Positions 44,360 to 52,391 of a stretch of 64,000 nucleotides of DNA are shown here, one piece after another. The DNA comes from Lysobacterales bacterium (GTDB lineage: Bacteria; Pseudomonadota; Gammaproteobacteria; Xanthomonadales; Xanthomonadaceae): NCBI GenBank assembly GCA_017302035.1, contig JAFLEA010000001.1, forward strand, positions 1-64,000, written 5' to 3'. Each line of letters starts with the position of its first letter. The stretch's first letter is position 1. A program made the position numbers and the translations under genes. The notes below the pieces were generated by a model. The model did not search any database. It saw only the letters and a program-made list of their open reading frames with translations, and was not told the DNA's origin.

Positions 44360-44782
44360 ATGGCCTTCAGTTCGGACAACAGCGGCGGCCCGATGGCCGA
44401 CATCAACGTCACGCCCCTGGTGGACGTGATGCTGGTGCTGCTGATCATCTTCATCATCACCGCGCCGCTGATGCAGCACAAGGTGAAGATCGACCTGCCG
44501 CAGACCGACATCGTGGCGAAGGACGACGACGTACCGAAGGTCATGCCCATCACCATCTCGGTGAAGGAGAATGGCTCCCTGTTCTGGAACGACGAGGAGA
44601 TCACCCGCGAGGTGCTCGAATCGCGCCTGTCCAGCGTCGCCCAGCAGGTTCCGCAGCCCAAGTTGAACCTGCGCGGCGATCGCACCACCAAGATGCGCAC
44701 GATCACCGAAGTGACCAAGATCGCACAGGGTCAGGGCATGCTCGACGTCGGTTTCGTCGCCACCAAAGAAAAGGGACCCTGA
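44360..44782 (+). CDS. exbD: Biopolymer transport protein ExbD1
   Basis: A 140-residue ExbD/TolR-family protein. The single N-terminal helix contains the conserved proton-pathway aspartate in [20 protein letters not shown], and the periplasmic domain ends GMLDVGFVATKEKGP. It is paired with a tandem paralogue (exbD2) beginning 3 bp downstream. In X. campestris the first ExbD is the one needed for iron uptake. Confidence 0.95.
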   Translation: MAFSSDNSGGPMADINVTPLVDVMLVLLIIFIITAPLMQHKVKIDLPQTDIVAKDDDVPKVMPITISVKENGSLFWNDEEITREVLESRLSSVAQQVPQPKLNLRGDRTTKMRTITEVTKIAQGQGMLDVGFVATKEKGP

Positions 44783-44785
44783 GCC

Positions 44786-45202
44786 ATGGCTTTCAGTTCC
44801 GGTTCCGGCAAGGGCCCGATGGCCGACATCAACGTCACGCCCCTGGTGGACGTGATGCTGGTGTTGCTGATCATCTTCATCGTCACCGCGCCGATCATGA
44901 CCTACCCGATCGACGTGGCGCTGCCGCAGCGGGTCATCAACCCGCCGCCGGTGAGGAAGGAGCCTCCGCCGCCTATCGACTTGCGCATCGACGCCAGCAA
45001 CCAGGTGTTCTGGAACAACAGCCCGGTGTCGCTGGGTGCGTTGCGCCAGATGATGGAGACCGAGGTCCAGCGCGATCCCACCAACCAGCCGGAGCTGCGC
45101 ATCGACGCCAGCAACGACTCGGAGTACGAGGCCACGGCTCGCGTCCTGGCCGCGGCCAAGAACGCGCAGATGATCAAGATCAACTTCGTCAACCAGCAGT
45201 AA
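44786..45202 (+). CDS. Biopolymer transport protein ExbD2
   Basis: A 138-residue second ExbD. Its first 35 residues are nearly identical to ExbD1 (the same [20 protein letters not shown] segment) but the periplasmic part has diverged, with a proline-rich stretch [19 protein letters not shown]. In X. campestris the ExbD2 protein is dispensable for iron uptake but needed for other effects on host plants, so a distinct receptor or sensor role is plausible here. It is followed by a terminator and faces pdxJ. Confidence 0.93.
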   Translation: MAFSSGSGKGPMADINVTPLVDVMLVLLIIFIVTAPIMTYPIDVALPQRVINPPPVRKEPPPPIDLRIDASNQVFWNNSPVSLGALRQMMETEVQRDPTNQPELRIDASNDSEYEATARVLAAAKNAQMIKINFVNQQ

Positions 45203-45261
45203 GGCCACGGTCTTGCGGTCGCCGCTTCCTGCAGCGGCGGCGGGCGCAGGGCCAGGTCGAT

Positions 45262-45293
45262 GGAAGCGCCGCCTCCGGGCGGCGTTTCCTTTT
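45262..45293 (+). terminator. Terminator after exbD2
   Basis: A 12-bp stem with one G-U pair (45262-45273 with 45278-45289), TCCG loop and a trailing TTTT. It ends the tonB operon before convergent pdxJ. Confidence 0.82.
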
Positions 45294-45317
45294 GCCCCGC
45301 CGGAGGGCCGCACGTAC

Positions 45318-46076
45318 TCAGGCGTGGCGAGCCAGGATAGCCAGGTAGCCGCGCACGGTGGCGTCGAGGCCGGCATACAACGCTTCGCCGATCAGGGCGT
45401 GGCCGATCGACACTTCCTGCACCCCGGGGACTGCGGCCAGGAACGCACCGAGGTTGGCTTGCGACAGGTCGTGGCCAGCGTTGGTGCCCAGCCCGGCCGC
45501 CTGCGCGCGCCGGGCGGTGTCGGCACAAGCGGCCAGGGCCGAGCGGGCATCGCCGGTGGCGAAAGCCTCGGCGTAGGGCCCGGTATAGATCTCGATCCGG
45601 TGAGCGCCCAGCGCAGCGGCGTGCTCCAGCCCGGCCACGCCGGCATCCACGAACAGGCTGACCCGGCAGCCGAGCGCGGCGAAGGCAGCGACCTGCCCGG
45701 CCAGCGCGGCGGTGTCGCCGTCGAAGGCAAAGCCATGGTCGGAGGTGAGCTGGCCGTCGCCGTCGGGGACCAGAGTGACCTGGGCCGGTCGCACCTGCGC
45801 GCACAGGGCCAGCAGGCCGGGATACCCGGCGCGGGGCGGGGCGAACGGATTGCCTTCGACGTTGAGCTCCACCCCGAACCGCCCGGCGAGCGCGGCCAGC
45901 GGCGGCAGATCCTCGGCGACCACATGGCGGCGGTCCGGGCGCGGGTGCACGGTGATGCCGTGGGCACCCGCTTCCAGGCAGGCGCGCGCGGCGGCGATCA
46001 CGTCCGGCTCGCCACCGCCGCGCGAGTTGCGGAGCACCGCCACCTTGTTGACGTTGACGCTGAGCCGGGTACTCAT
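45318..46076 (-). CDS. pdxJ: Pyridoxine 5'-phosphate synthase
   Basis: A 252-residue TIM-barrel enzyme that joins 1-deoxyxylulose 5-phosphate and 3-amino-2-oxopropyl phosphate to make pyridoxine 5'-phosphate. Family motifs: [75 protein letters not shown] and [28 protein letters not shown]. Starts with ATG 46076, which overlaps the stop of the upstream small membrane protein gene. It lies convergent to the tonB operon, as in Xanthomonas. Confidence 0.97.
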   Translation of the reverse strand: MSTRLSVNVNKVAVLRNSRGGGEPDVIAAARACLEAGAHGITVHPRPDRRHVVAEDLPPLAALAGRFGVELNVEGNPFAPPRAGYPGLLALCAQVRPAQVTLVPDGDGQLTSDHGFAFDGDTAALAGQVAAFAALGCRVSLFVDAGVAGLEHAAALGAHRIEIYTGPYAEAFATGDARSALAACADTARRAQAAGLGTNAGHDLSQANLGAFLAAVPGVQEVSIGHALIGEALYAGLDATVRGYLAILARHA

Positions 46077-46345
46077 GCCTGGGGCGGGACCTGGTCCGGC
46101 CCCTGCGCGGCGGCCTCGCGCTTGCGCGCCTCGGCCTGTTCCCGCAGCCTGCGCAGCTCCAGTGGATCGATGATCGCCGACTCGTCGCGCTGCTGCCCGC
46201 CGATCCGGTCCAGGTACCAGCCGCGCATCCAGGCCACCAACAGCGCCAGCGCCGCCAGCAAGGCCAGGAACAGCAACCAGCCATAGGGAGTGGTAAGCGC
46301 CAGCCATAGGGCGCCGAGGGCCAGCAGCAGATAGAGCCAGTGCAT
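46073..46345 (-). CDS. Small two-helix membrane protein
   Basis: A 90-residue protein with two hydrophobic segments (about 2-18 and 22-40: [20 protein letters not shown], then [20 protein letters not shown]), then a charged cytoplasmic tail rich in Arg, Glu and Gln ([19 protein letters not shown]). No domain is recognised. It overlaps pdxJ (ATGA) and is likely co-transcribed with it. Confidence 0.75.
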   Translation of the reverse strand: MHWLYLLLALGALWLALTTPYGWLLFLALLAALALLVAWMRGWYLDRIGGQQRDESAIIDPLELRRLREQAEARKREAAAQGPDQVPPQA

Positions 46346-46582
46346 CGCGAATCCTCCCGGGTGGTTGCCGGACGGGCATCGCGCCGCCGGCCGCCGCCAT
46401 CATGCCGCGCCGGAGTGGGGGGCGGCCACCGTGCGTCCGCGGCAACGCCCGCCCGTCGCGCTGCCCCATGACCGGCGGCGAGCAGAGTTCCGCCGGATAC
46501 AGCAGGGAGGGGTGCATGAACGGTTCAAGCCATCCCTCTGCCCGTCGCGTGCGGCGAGACGCCGCAGGCGTAGGCTGCGACG

Positions 46583-47665
46583 ATGACCGAGACGATCAAG
46601 GGCCGCGGCTCGCGGCACTACCTGCCTGGCCGTTTCGAAGTCGCCACGACCGAAGCGGTCGATGACGGCTGGGATGCGCCGGCCGGCGAGGCATCCGGAC
46701 CCGACCCGCTGCGCCCGCGCACCGAGGTACGCGAGGAAGTGGCGCGCAGCATCATCAGCCGCAACGATTCGCCCGATGTCGGGTTCTCGCAGTCGGTGAA
46801 CCCCTATCGCGGATGCGAGCATGGCTGTTCGTACTGTTTTGCCCGGCCCACCCACGCCTACCTCAACCTGTCGCCCGGGCTGGACTTCGAGACCAAGATC
46901 TTCGCCAAGATCAACGCCCCGGACCTGTTGCGTCGCGAATTCTCGCGGCGGGGCTACCGGCCGAGCCCGATCGCGCTGGGGATCAACACCGACGCCTACC
47001 AGCCGGCCGAACGCAGGCTGCGGCTGACCCGGCACTTGATCGAGGTGATGCTCGAATTCCGCCACCCCTTCACCCTGATCACCAAGAACGCGCTGGTCGA
47101 ACGCGATCTCGACCTGCTGCAGCCGCTGGCGGAACAGCGCCTGGTGCAGGTGCACTTCTCGGTGACCACGCTCGACCCGCACCTGGCCGCCAGGCTGGAG
47201 CCGCGCGCGGCGGCGCCACATGCGCGCCTGCGCGCGATGCAGCGCTTGCACGCGGCGGGGGTACCGGTGGGGGTGATGTTCGCGCCGGCGATTCCCTGGG
47301 TGAACGACCACGAGCTGGAAGCGGTACTGGAGGCGGCGCGTGGCGCCGGTGCGGCCAGTGCCGGCTATGTGTTGCTGCGCCTGCCGCACGAGGTGGCGCC
47401 CCTGTTCGGCGACTGGCTGCAGGCACACGTCCCCGATCGCGCCGCGCGGGTAATGGCCGCGATCAGGCAGATGCGCGGCGGCCGCGACTATGTCGCGGAG
47501 TTCGGCACGCGCATGCGCGGCCAGGGGCGCTATGCCGACCTGCTCGCGCAGCGCTTCGCACTGGCCCGGCGCCGTCTCGGCTACCACGGCGTGCGCCCGC
47601 CGCCGCTGGATTGCGGGCGTTTTGCCGTACCGCCCGAGCAATCGCCGCAAGGCCAGCTGTTCTGA
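46583..47665 (+). CDS. PA0069-family radical SAM protein
   Basis: A 360-residue radical SAM enzyme. The iron-sulfur cluster motif is [16 protein letters not shown] (CxxxCxxC) and [18 protein letters not shown] follows, typical of the PA0069/SplB-related group. SplB repairs spore photoproducts in DNA, but these proteobacterial relatives are of unproven function. Other conserved blocks are [24 protein letters not shown] and [14 protein letters not shown]. The gene is monocistronic with 237 bp upstream. Confidence 0.86.
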   Translation: MTETIKGRGSRHYLPGRFEVATTEAVDDGWDAPAGEASGPDPLRPRTEVREEVARSIISRNDSPDVGFSQSVNPYRGCEHGCSYCFARPTHAYLNLSPGLDFETKIFAKINAPDLLRREFSRRGYRPSPIALGINTDAYQPAERRLRLTRHLIEVMLEFRHPFTLITKNALVERDLDLLQPLAEQRLVQVHFSVTTLDPHLAARLEPRAAAPHARLRAMQRLHAAGVPVGVMFAPAIPWVNDHELEAVLEAARGAGAASAGYVLLRLPHEVAPLFGDWLQAHVPDRAARVMAAIRQMRGGRDYVAEFGTRMRGQGRYADLLAQRFALARRRLGYHGVRPPPLDCGRFAVPPEQSPQGQLF

Positions 47666-47840
47666 GGGTGTAAACCCCCGGTCCCGCTGTATCAGCGGCG
47701 AAACAGCATCGGCAAGCCCAGCAGCCACGCGGCTTTCCGCCGCGGCCGTCGCAGCCGCCCGACACGCCGCTGCTACACCCGGGTGGCTGGCACGGCTCCG
47801 GAACATGCGGCAAGCCATTGATCCACAAGGGAGGGGTGGG

Positions 47841-47856
47841 TTGGCACGGGTCGTGC
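47841..47856 (+). promoter_or_regulatory. Sigma-54 (-24/-12) promoter of the Fap-like operon
   Basis: TTGGCACGGGTCGTGC, with GG at 47843-47844 and GC at 47855-47856 exactly 10 bp apart, matches the sigma-54 consensus TTGGCACG-N4-TTGC with a single deviation in the -12 element (GTGC for TTGC). The start codon is about 37 bp downstream. A sigma-54-dependent activator gene sits at the far end of the same cluster. Inverted repeats upstream (CCGCTG-TAT-CAGCGG at 47684-47698; CACCCGGGTG at 47776-47785) may bind the activator. Confidence 0.8.
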
Positions 47857-47893
47857 GCTTGTGTTCCCGCCGTCTCTTGCGGGAGTACCCATC

Positions 47894-48397
47894 ATGCGAA
47901 CGTTGCCGGTTGCGATCGTTGTCCTGTGCCTGGCGGGCTCGCCGTTGCAGCAGGTCCGTGCCGCCGACGCGCACGTGGGCGTGCATCCGGAGAAGGGAGA
48001 AATGGTGCTGCTGCGCGACGTCAGCGCGCGCCCGGCCTACCGTCCCGCCCCGCCGGGCATCGCCCTGATCGTCGATCCGACACCGAACCGGGAGATCAAC
48101 GGCAGCCTGGGCACCGGCGAGATGTCGGACGAGGACATCGCGGCGATGTCCTCCGGCCGCCTGGACGCAGCCGGTGGCGTGCAGGCCTCGCTGCCCGAGC
48201 GGATGGTCGGCCGTGCGCTGCAGGGTTCGATCGGCGGGATCGCCGGCACGAACGGCGTCGTTTCCGGCGATGGCATCGCCCGCGGGATCGGCGGTGTCAC
48301 CGGCGCGCTGGGCGGGGCAACCCGTTCGATCGCCCCCACCGTGACCGGCGCACTGTCGCAATTCCCGCTGGGCGGGCAGCAGGGCACGGGCCCGTGA
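47894..48397 (+). CDS. FapA-position secreted small protein
   Basis: A 167-residue protein with a signal peptide (MRTLPVAIVVLCLAGSPLQQ, cut after VRA). The mature part is low in aromatic residues and rich in Gly, Ala and Ser towards the end (SIGGIAGTNGVVSGDGIARG). A motif EMSDEDIAAMSSGR at 76-89 resembles the double-glycine leader type LSxxELxxxxG. It is the first gene after the sigma-54 promoter and occupies the place and size of FapA (about 150 residues in Pseudomonas), which guides amyloid assembly; similarity to FapA itself could not be confirmed by eye. A GGGAG ribosome-binding site precedes ATG 47894. Confidence 0.6.
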   Translation: MRTLPVAIVVLCLAGSPLQQVRAADAHVGVHPEKGEMVLLRDVSARPAYRPAPPGIALIVDPTPNREINGSLGTGEMSDEDIAAMSSGRLDAAGGVQASLPERMVGRALQGSIGGIAGTNGVVSGDGIARGIGGVTGALGGATRSIAPTVTGALSQFPLGGQQGTGP

Positions 48398-48399
48398 CC

Positions 48400-49050
48400 A
48401 TGATGGCCGCCAGTCTTCCGCGGTTGCGTCTCCGGTTCCAGGCGGTGCTGCTGGCCGTGGCGGCATTGGTTGCCGCCGGCGCTGCGCGGGCCGGGGATGG
48501 ATACGCCGAGATGCTCGGCTACCTGGCGCAGACCCGGATCGATGGCGATGCCCTGTCCGGGAGCCGCGGCGCGATCGCGGTGAACATGACGGCCGGCGAC
48601 TTCAATCGGCAGGCCAACCTGCGCGCGATCGCGGTCGGCTCCAGCGCCCGGGCCCAGGCGGACGCGCGCCAGCGCAGCCGCGACGACCTGTACGACGCGC
48701 CCACCCATGCCAGCGCCAGCATTGGCGGCTCGGCGCTGGCCGGCGCCGGCGGTCTGGTATCGATCAACCAGGCCAGCGGCAGCGGCAACGCGGAATTCAA
48801 CGCGGTGTCGCTGGCGCTGGCCCAACAAGGCATACGCGAAACGCCGGACAACCTGCTGTCGTCCAGCGTTTCCGCGTCGGCGGAGCGGCAATCCGTCCCC
48901 GGCCCGGCGGGGAGGACCGCCAGCCGCAACGTGGCCGTGGAGGCCACTGCGCTGCGCGGGTTCGAGGGCGTGCTGCAGCTCAACCAGATCGCGGGATCGG
49001 CCAACGAGACCGGCAACGTCCTGACGTTGTCGATCGCGCCGGGCCCGTGA
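48400..49050 (+). CDS. FapB-like minor amyloid repeat protein
   Basis: A 216-residue secreted protein (signal near 8-31: LRLRFQAVLLAVAALVAAGA, cut near ARA). It carries three diverged copies of a repeat with the pattern G-x-hydrophobic-x-hydrophobic-N-x-x-AG-x-x-N: GAIAVNMTAGDFNRQANLRA (57-76), GGLVSINQASGSGNAEFNAV (117-136) and GVLQLNQIAGSANETGNVLT (190-209). The same unit occurs in the next, larger protein, so this looks like the minor or nucleating subunit (FapB position). No cysteine is present. GTG 48394 overlaps the previous stop and is an alternative start; ATG 48403 is another. No clear ribosome-binding site favours one. Confidence 0.68.
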   Translation: MMAASLPRLRLRFQAVLLAVAALVAAGAARAGDGYAEMLGYLAQTRIDGDALSGSRGAIAVNMTAGDFNRQANLRAIAVGSSARAQADARQRSRDDLYDAPTHASASIGGSALAGAGGLVSINQASGSGNAEFNAVSLALAQQGIRETPDNLLSSSVSASAERQSVPGPAGRTASRNVAVEATALRGFEGVLQLNQIAGSANETGNVLTLSIAPGP

Positions 49051-49093
49051 GGCGGTAAATCCACCCAACCCGGAGCAAGAGAGAGAGGACACC

Positions 49094-50641
49094 ATGAAAA
49101 GCAACCTGAAGTGGACCGTGCTCGCCGTGGCCATCAGTGCCGCTGCCGCCGCGCAAGCCGACGAACCCTCGCCGCCTGCGTCATCCGAAACCATCATCGT
49201 CTATGACGAGGATGTCACCATCGACGACACCCGGAACTACGAGACCAACGTCACCAACACCACGGTCAACTATTCCGACACGTTCGACTGGAACACCAAG
49301 ATCAACGAGGAATACAACTCCCTGGTCAACGAGGAAGTCAACCGCGTCGATTCCTTCGAGTGGTACACGACCATCAACGAGGAAATGAACACGCTGTACA
49401 ACTCCACGACCAACTATACCGACAACTTCGATTGGTCGACCACGATCGACGAGACCTTCGTCAGCTATGACGAGCGGGTCAACGTCGATCGCGACATCGA
49501 TTCGCACGAGATGGCGGTCAGCCTGAAGAAGAGCCTCTCGCTCAGCTCGGACATCGCCTTCAGCGGCAGCCCGACCGTCAGCGGCGACATCAAGCTGGAT
49601 TCGGCCGCCATCGCGGTGATCGACAACCGCCAGTCCGTGGGCAACAACCTGGGCGACAACCAGCAGCTCGAGAACGAAGCCGCCATCGGCGACGACACCG
49701 GCACCAAGGCTTCCGGCAACCTGCAGTTCAACGTCGCCGCCGGCGACAACAACGTGCAGGACAACGCGGCCGCGCTGTCGGCTGCAGACGCCAGCTTCGC
49801 CTTCGGCCTGGCTGACGCCGAGATCTTCGTCAACCAGGCTGGCGTGAGCAACCAGACGATGAACCTGGGCGTGACCAACAGCGCAACGGTGTCCGGCAAC
49901 GCATTCTCCGATGCCGCCGGCAACATCGGGGTCAACGTGACCTCCGGCAACAACAACGCGCAGAAGAACGCGCTGGCCGCTTCGGTCGCCACCAGCGCCT
50001 ATGCCCAGGCCAGCGTCAGCTCGAACCAGGTGTCCGGCGGCAACATGACCCTCAATGCGCCGCTCCTGCGCGAAGGTTCGGAAACCGTCGAGATCAGCTT
50101 GTCCGGCACCGTCCAGGGCGAGACTTCCGCCCGCGGCTCCGGTGGGTACACGGGTACGGCCGAGGGCAGCTACGCTGGCCGTGGCAACGCCTACCAGCAG
50201 GACAACTTCTACCTCGACACCTGGGACGGCCAGCTCAATCACCCCAGTGGCGGCAGCACGGGCCATCTGGACATGGACAACGAAATCCAGAACGCGGTCG
50301 GGAACCCGTACAAGGACGGCGTGGGCGGCATCGCCTTCGACACCGACGAGAAAGGCGACTACGCGGGTAGCGAGGAAGGCGATCTGTCCTTCAGCGAACT
50401 CGGGTACGCCGACCTGGAAGCCAGCCTGAGCGGCACCCTGGAGATCCCGACCACCGTGGTGGTCGCCGACGCCCGCAACAGCGCCACGCTGTCCGGCAGT
50501 GCCTTTGCCCGCGCTTCCGGCAACATCGGCGTGAACGTGTCGGCCGGCACCGGCAACCAGCAGGCCAACAGCCTGGCGATGGCCGTGGCCCAGCCGTCCG
50601 CGGCGCCGCCGCCGTCCAATGGCGGTGGCGAGGGCGGTTGA
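49094..50641 (+). CDS. FapC-like major amyloid/surface-fibre subunit
   Basis: A 515-residue secreted protein, signal peptide MKSNLKWTVLAVAISAAAAA QA. The N-terminal part holds three imperfect copies of a 24-residue unit starting at D62, D86 and D110 (DTFDWNTKINEE, DSFEWYTTINEE, DNFDWSTTIDET). The body has three amyloid-type repeats: R1 206-230, R2 263-297 and R3 463-497, with R2 and R3 identical at 21 of 35 places (SGNIGVNV and GNIGVNVTSG segments), separated by linkers, one of them Gly-rich. Asn, Gln and Ser are abundant, cysteine is absent. Such Asn/Gln ladders form amyloid cores in FapC and curlin. A GAGAGAGAGGAC ribosome-binding site precedes ATG 49094. Two hairpins follow the gene. Confidence 0.7.
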   Translation: MKSNLKWTVLAVAISAAAAAQADEPSPPASSETIIVYDEDVTIDDTRNYETNVTNTTVNYSDTFDWNTKINEEYNSLVNEEVNRVDSFEWYTTINEEMNTLYNSTTNYTDNFDWSTTIDETFVSYDERVNVDRDIDSHEMAVSLKKSLSLSSDIAFSGSPTVSGDIKLDSAAIAVIDNRQSVGNNLGDNQQLENEAAIGDDTGTKASGNLQFNVAAGDNNVQDNAAALSAADASFAFGLADAEIFVNQAGVSNQTMNLGVTNSATVSGNAFSDAAGNIGVNVTSGNNNAQKNALAASVATSAYAQASVSSNQVSGGNMTLNAPLLREGSETVEISLSGTVQGETSARGSGGYTGTAEGSYAGRGNAYQQDNFYLDTWDGQLNHPSGGSTGHLDMDNEIQNAVGNPYKDGVGGIAFDTDEKGDYAGSEEGDLSFSELGYADLEASLSGTLEIPTTVVVADARNSATLSGSAFARASGNIGVNVSAGTGNQQANSLAMAVAQPSAAPPPSNGGGEGG

Positions 50642-50683
50642 TGGTGAACCCGGCACCCCGCGCAGGGGTGCGCAAGGAGTGAC

Positions 50684-50708
50684 TCCCGGCCATCCGCCGT
50701 GGCCGGGA
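50684..50708 (+). terminator. Hairpin 1 after the major subunit gene
   Basis: A 9-bp stem TCCCGGCCA / TGGCCGGGA with a 7-nt loop, 43 bp after the subunit stop. It may stabilise the upstream mRNA or cause partial termination. Confidence 0.55.
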
Positions 50709-50719
50709 AATCACGGAAT

Positions 50720-50750
50720 GCCCCGTCCCGCCTCCCCCGCGGGACGGGGC
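50720..50750 (+). terminator. Hairpin 2 (terminator-like) after the major subunit gene
   Basis: A perfect 11-bp GC stem (50720-50730 with 50740-50750) with a 9-nt loop and a short TT run, before the C39 protease gene. It is consistent with high subunit and low protease/export expression. Confidence 0.6.
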
Positions 50751-50831
50751 TTCCACTCCATGCCGGCTTGGCCGGACGGCGGATCTTTTCCCGTAATGCC
50801 CGGAACCGGAACCGCAACAGGAATCGCCGCC

Positions 50832-51548
50832 ATGTCGCGATTGTCGCATTGGAAGCTGGCCTGGATTTTCTCGGTGCTGCTGCTGCCCATCCTCCCGGTG
50901 GCCGGCGTCAGCGCCGCCGACGTGGCCTTCTCCGGGGTGCTGCCCAACGGCGCGCTCTACACCGCACCGGTGCAGAGCATGCGCGAGGGCCGCTATGCCA
51001 ACCTGGTCCGGCAGCAGACCGATTACAGCTGCGGGGCGGCCTCGTTGGCCACGATCCTGCGGTATGCCTACCGCCTGGATGCCGACGAGGGCACCGTGAT
51101 CGAGGGCATGCTCTCGATCGCCGATGCCGAGGTGGTCAAGGAGCGCGGATTCTCGCTGCTGGACATCAAGCGCTACGTCGAGTCCATGGGCATGCGTGGG
51201 CGCGGTTACCGGGTCGACGAGGCCAGGCTGCGCTCGCTGCGCGTGCCCAGCCTGGTGCTGATGGACGTCAATGGGTTCCGCCACTTCGTCGTGCTCAAGC
51301 AGGTACGCGGAGACCTGGTCGAGATCGGCGACCCGATCCTGGGCAACCGGGTAGTGCCGTTGCCGGAATTCCTCGAAGCGTGGCCGTCGCGGGCGGTATT
51401 CGTCGTCATCGGTAGCGACTTCGACCGAAACACCGTGCTGCTGCAGCCGACCACCCGGCCCAGCGCGCGGGCGCTGTACGCACGGCAAGGCCCGATCACC
51501 GACGCCGAGCTGCTGGATTTCGGCTTCAGCCATGCCGACCTGTTCTGA
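50832..51548 (+). CDS. C39-family cysteine protease (FapD-like)
   Basis: A 238-residue C39 peptidase. A signal peptide is present (MSRLSHWKLAWIFSVLLLPI LPVAGVSA), so it acts in the periplasm. Catalytic Cys lies in QQTDYSCGAASLATILRYAY, the histidine in NGFRHFVVLKQV, and the acid in EIGDPILGN. C39 enzymes cut after double-glycine leaders in bacteriocin export; in the fap operon FapD is the C39 protease needed for fibre formation. No ABC transporter domain is attached, matching FapD. Size (FapD about 225 residues) and position (fourth gene) also match. Start ATG 50832 is preferred because it leads into the signal peptide. Confidence 0.85.
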   Translation: MSRLSHWKLAWIFSVLLLPILPVAGVSAADVAFSGVLPNGALYTAPVQSMREGRYANLVRQQTDYSCGAASLATILRYAYRLDADEGTVIEGMLSIADAEVVKERGFSLLDIKRYVESMGMRGRGYRVDEARLRSLRVPSLVLMDVNGFRHFVVLKQVRGDLVEIGDPILGNRVVPLPEFLEAWPSRAVFVVIGSDFDRNTVLLQPTTRPSARALYARQGPITDAELLDFGFSHADLF

Positions 51549-51560
51549 GAGGAGCGGACC

Positions 51561-52358
51561 ATGAACGTCCGACGCAAGCTGTGCATCGCCATGGGCCTGG
51601 TCACCGCGCCGGCGGCACTGCCGGCCTGGGCGCAGCAACCGCCCGACCAGGGGCCGCAGTCGCCCGGCAGCGGGCTGAGCGAACTGAGCGACGAGGAACT
51701 GGGCGACATGCGCGGTCGCTACACAGTGGACCAGAACACGGTGGCCTGGTTCGGCGTGACCATGGTGTCCACCTGGCAAAACCAGGCCGGACAGACCATG
51801 CAGAGCCGGGTGACCCTGGGCATCGACGTGAGCCAGCCCGACAAGCCCAAGGTCACCTTCCAGCCCCACGTGAGCATCACTGCCGCCGGCGCGCCGCCAC
51901 CGCCGCCGTCCGGCGAGCGGAGCATCGACCATGCCGGTCTGGCCAACGTCAACGGCATGGTCCAGAGCGTGCAGGTCGCCGGCGACGGCAATCGCGCCAG
52001 CAATGTCGCAAGCATCACCGTGCGCGAGCAAGGCGAACGGCCAGGCTCGCCGGCAGGCCCGTCCGCGGGAACCATGGAACTGTCCGCCGCCGCGCAGGCG
52101 CAGGGCATGAGTGCGGTCGCCTCGCTGCAGGACAACGCAGCGCGCGTGTTGCTGCAGATCGATGGGCAAGGTGCGGTCGAGCAGTGGATCGGCAGCAGCG
52201 GCATGGGCCAGAGCATCCGCCTGGCCGCCGATGGCCACCAGGCCAGCAACTGGATGGAGCTGGACCTGGTGCGCAGCCCCTCGTCGGCGCGCGCGTCGCT
52301 GGGCCAGAACGTGGCCCAGGCGATCGCGCTCAGCCGCGGGATCGGGATTCGCTATTGA
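51561..52358 (+). CDS. FapE-like secreted amyloid-associated protein
   Basis: A 265-residue secreted protein with a signal peptide (MNVRRKLCIAMGLVTAPAAL PAWA). A striking motif LSELSDEELGDMRGRY at 39-54 resembles double-glycine-type leaders with GG replaced by GR. After it comes TVDQNTVAWFGVTMVSTWQN and a repeat-like region (GMVQSVQVAGDGNRASNVA) with an amyloid-style Asn pattern. FapE in Pseudomonas is a minor fibre component of similar size (about 231 residues); classical FapE has a CxxC motif, absent here. The gene lies 12 bp after the C39 gene with a GAGGAG ribosome-binding site. Confidence 0.65.
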   Translation: MNVRRKLCIAMGLVTAPAALPAWAQQPPDQGPQSPGSGLSELSDEELGDMRGRYTVDQNTVAWFGVTMVSTWQNQAGQTMQSRVTLGIDVSQPDKPKVTFQPHVSITAAGAPPPPPSGERSIDHAGLANVNGMVQSVQVAGDGNRASNVASITVREQGERPGSPAGPSAGTMELSAAAQAQGMSAVASLQDNAARVLLQIDGQGAVEQWIGSSGMGQSIRLAADGHQASNWMELDLVRSPSSARASLGQNVAQAIALSRGIGIRY

Positions 52359-52391
52359 ACGGGACCGGCATGGGCCGGTGGGGGAAAGCAC

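Noticed and set aside
47787-47803. A second sigma-54-like element CTGGCACGGCTCCGGAA
   Set aside because: The -12 GC dinucleotide is missing (GG-N10-GA).
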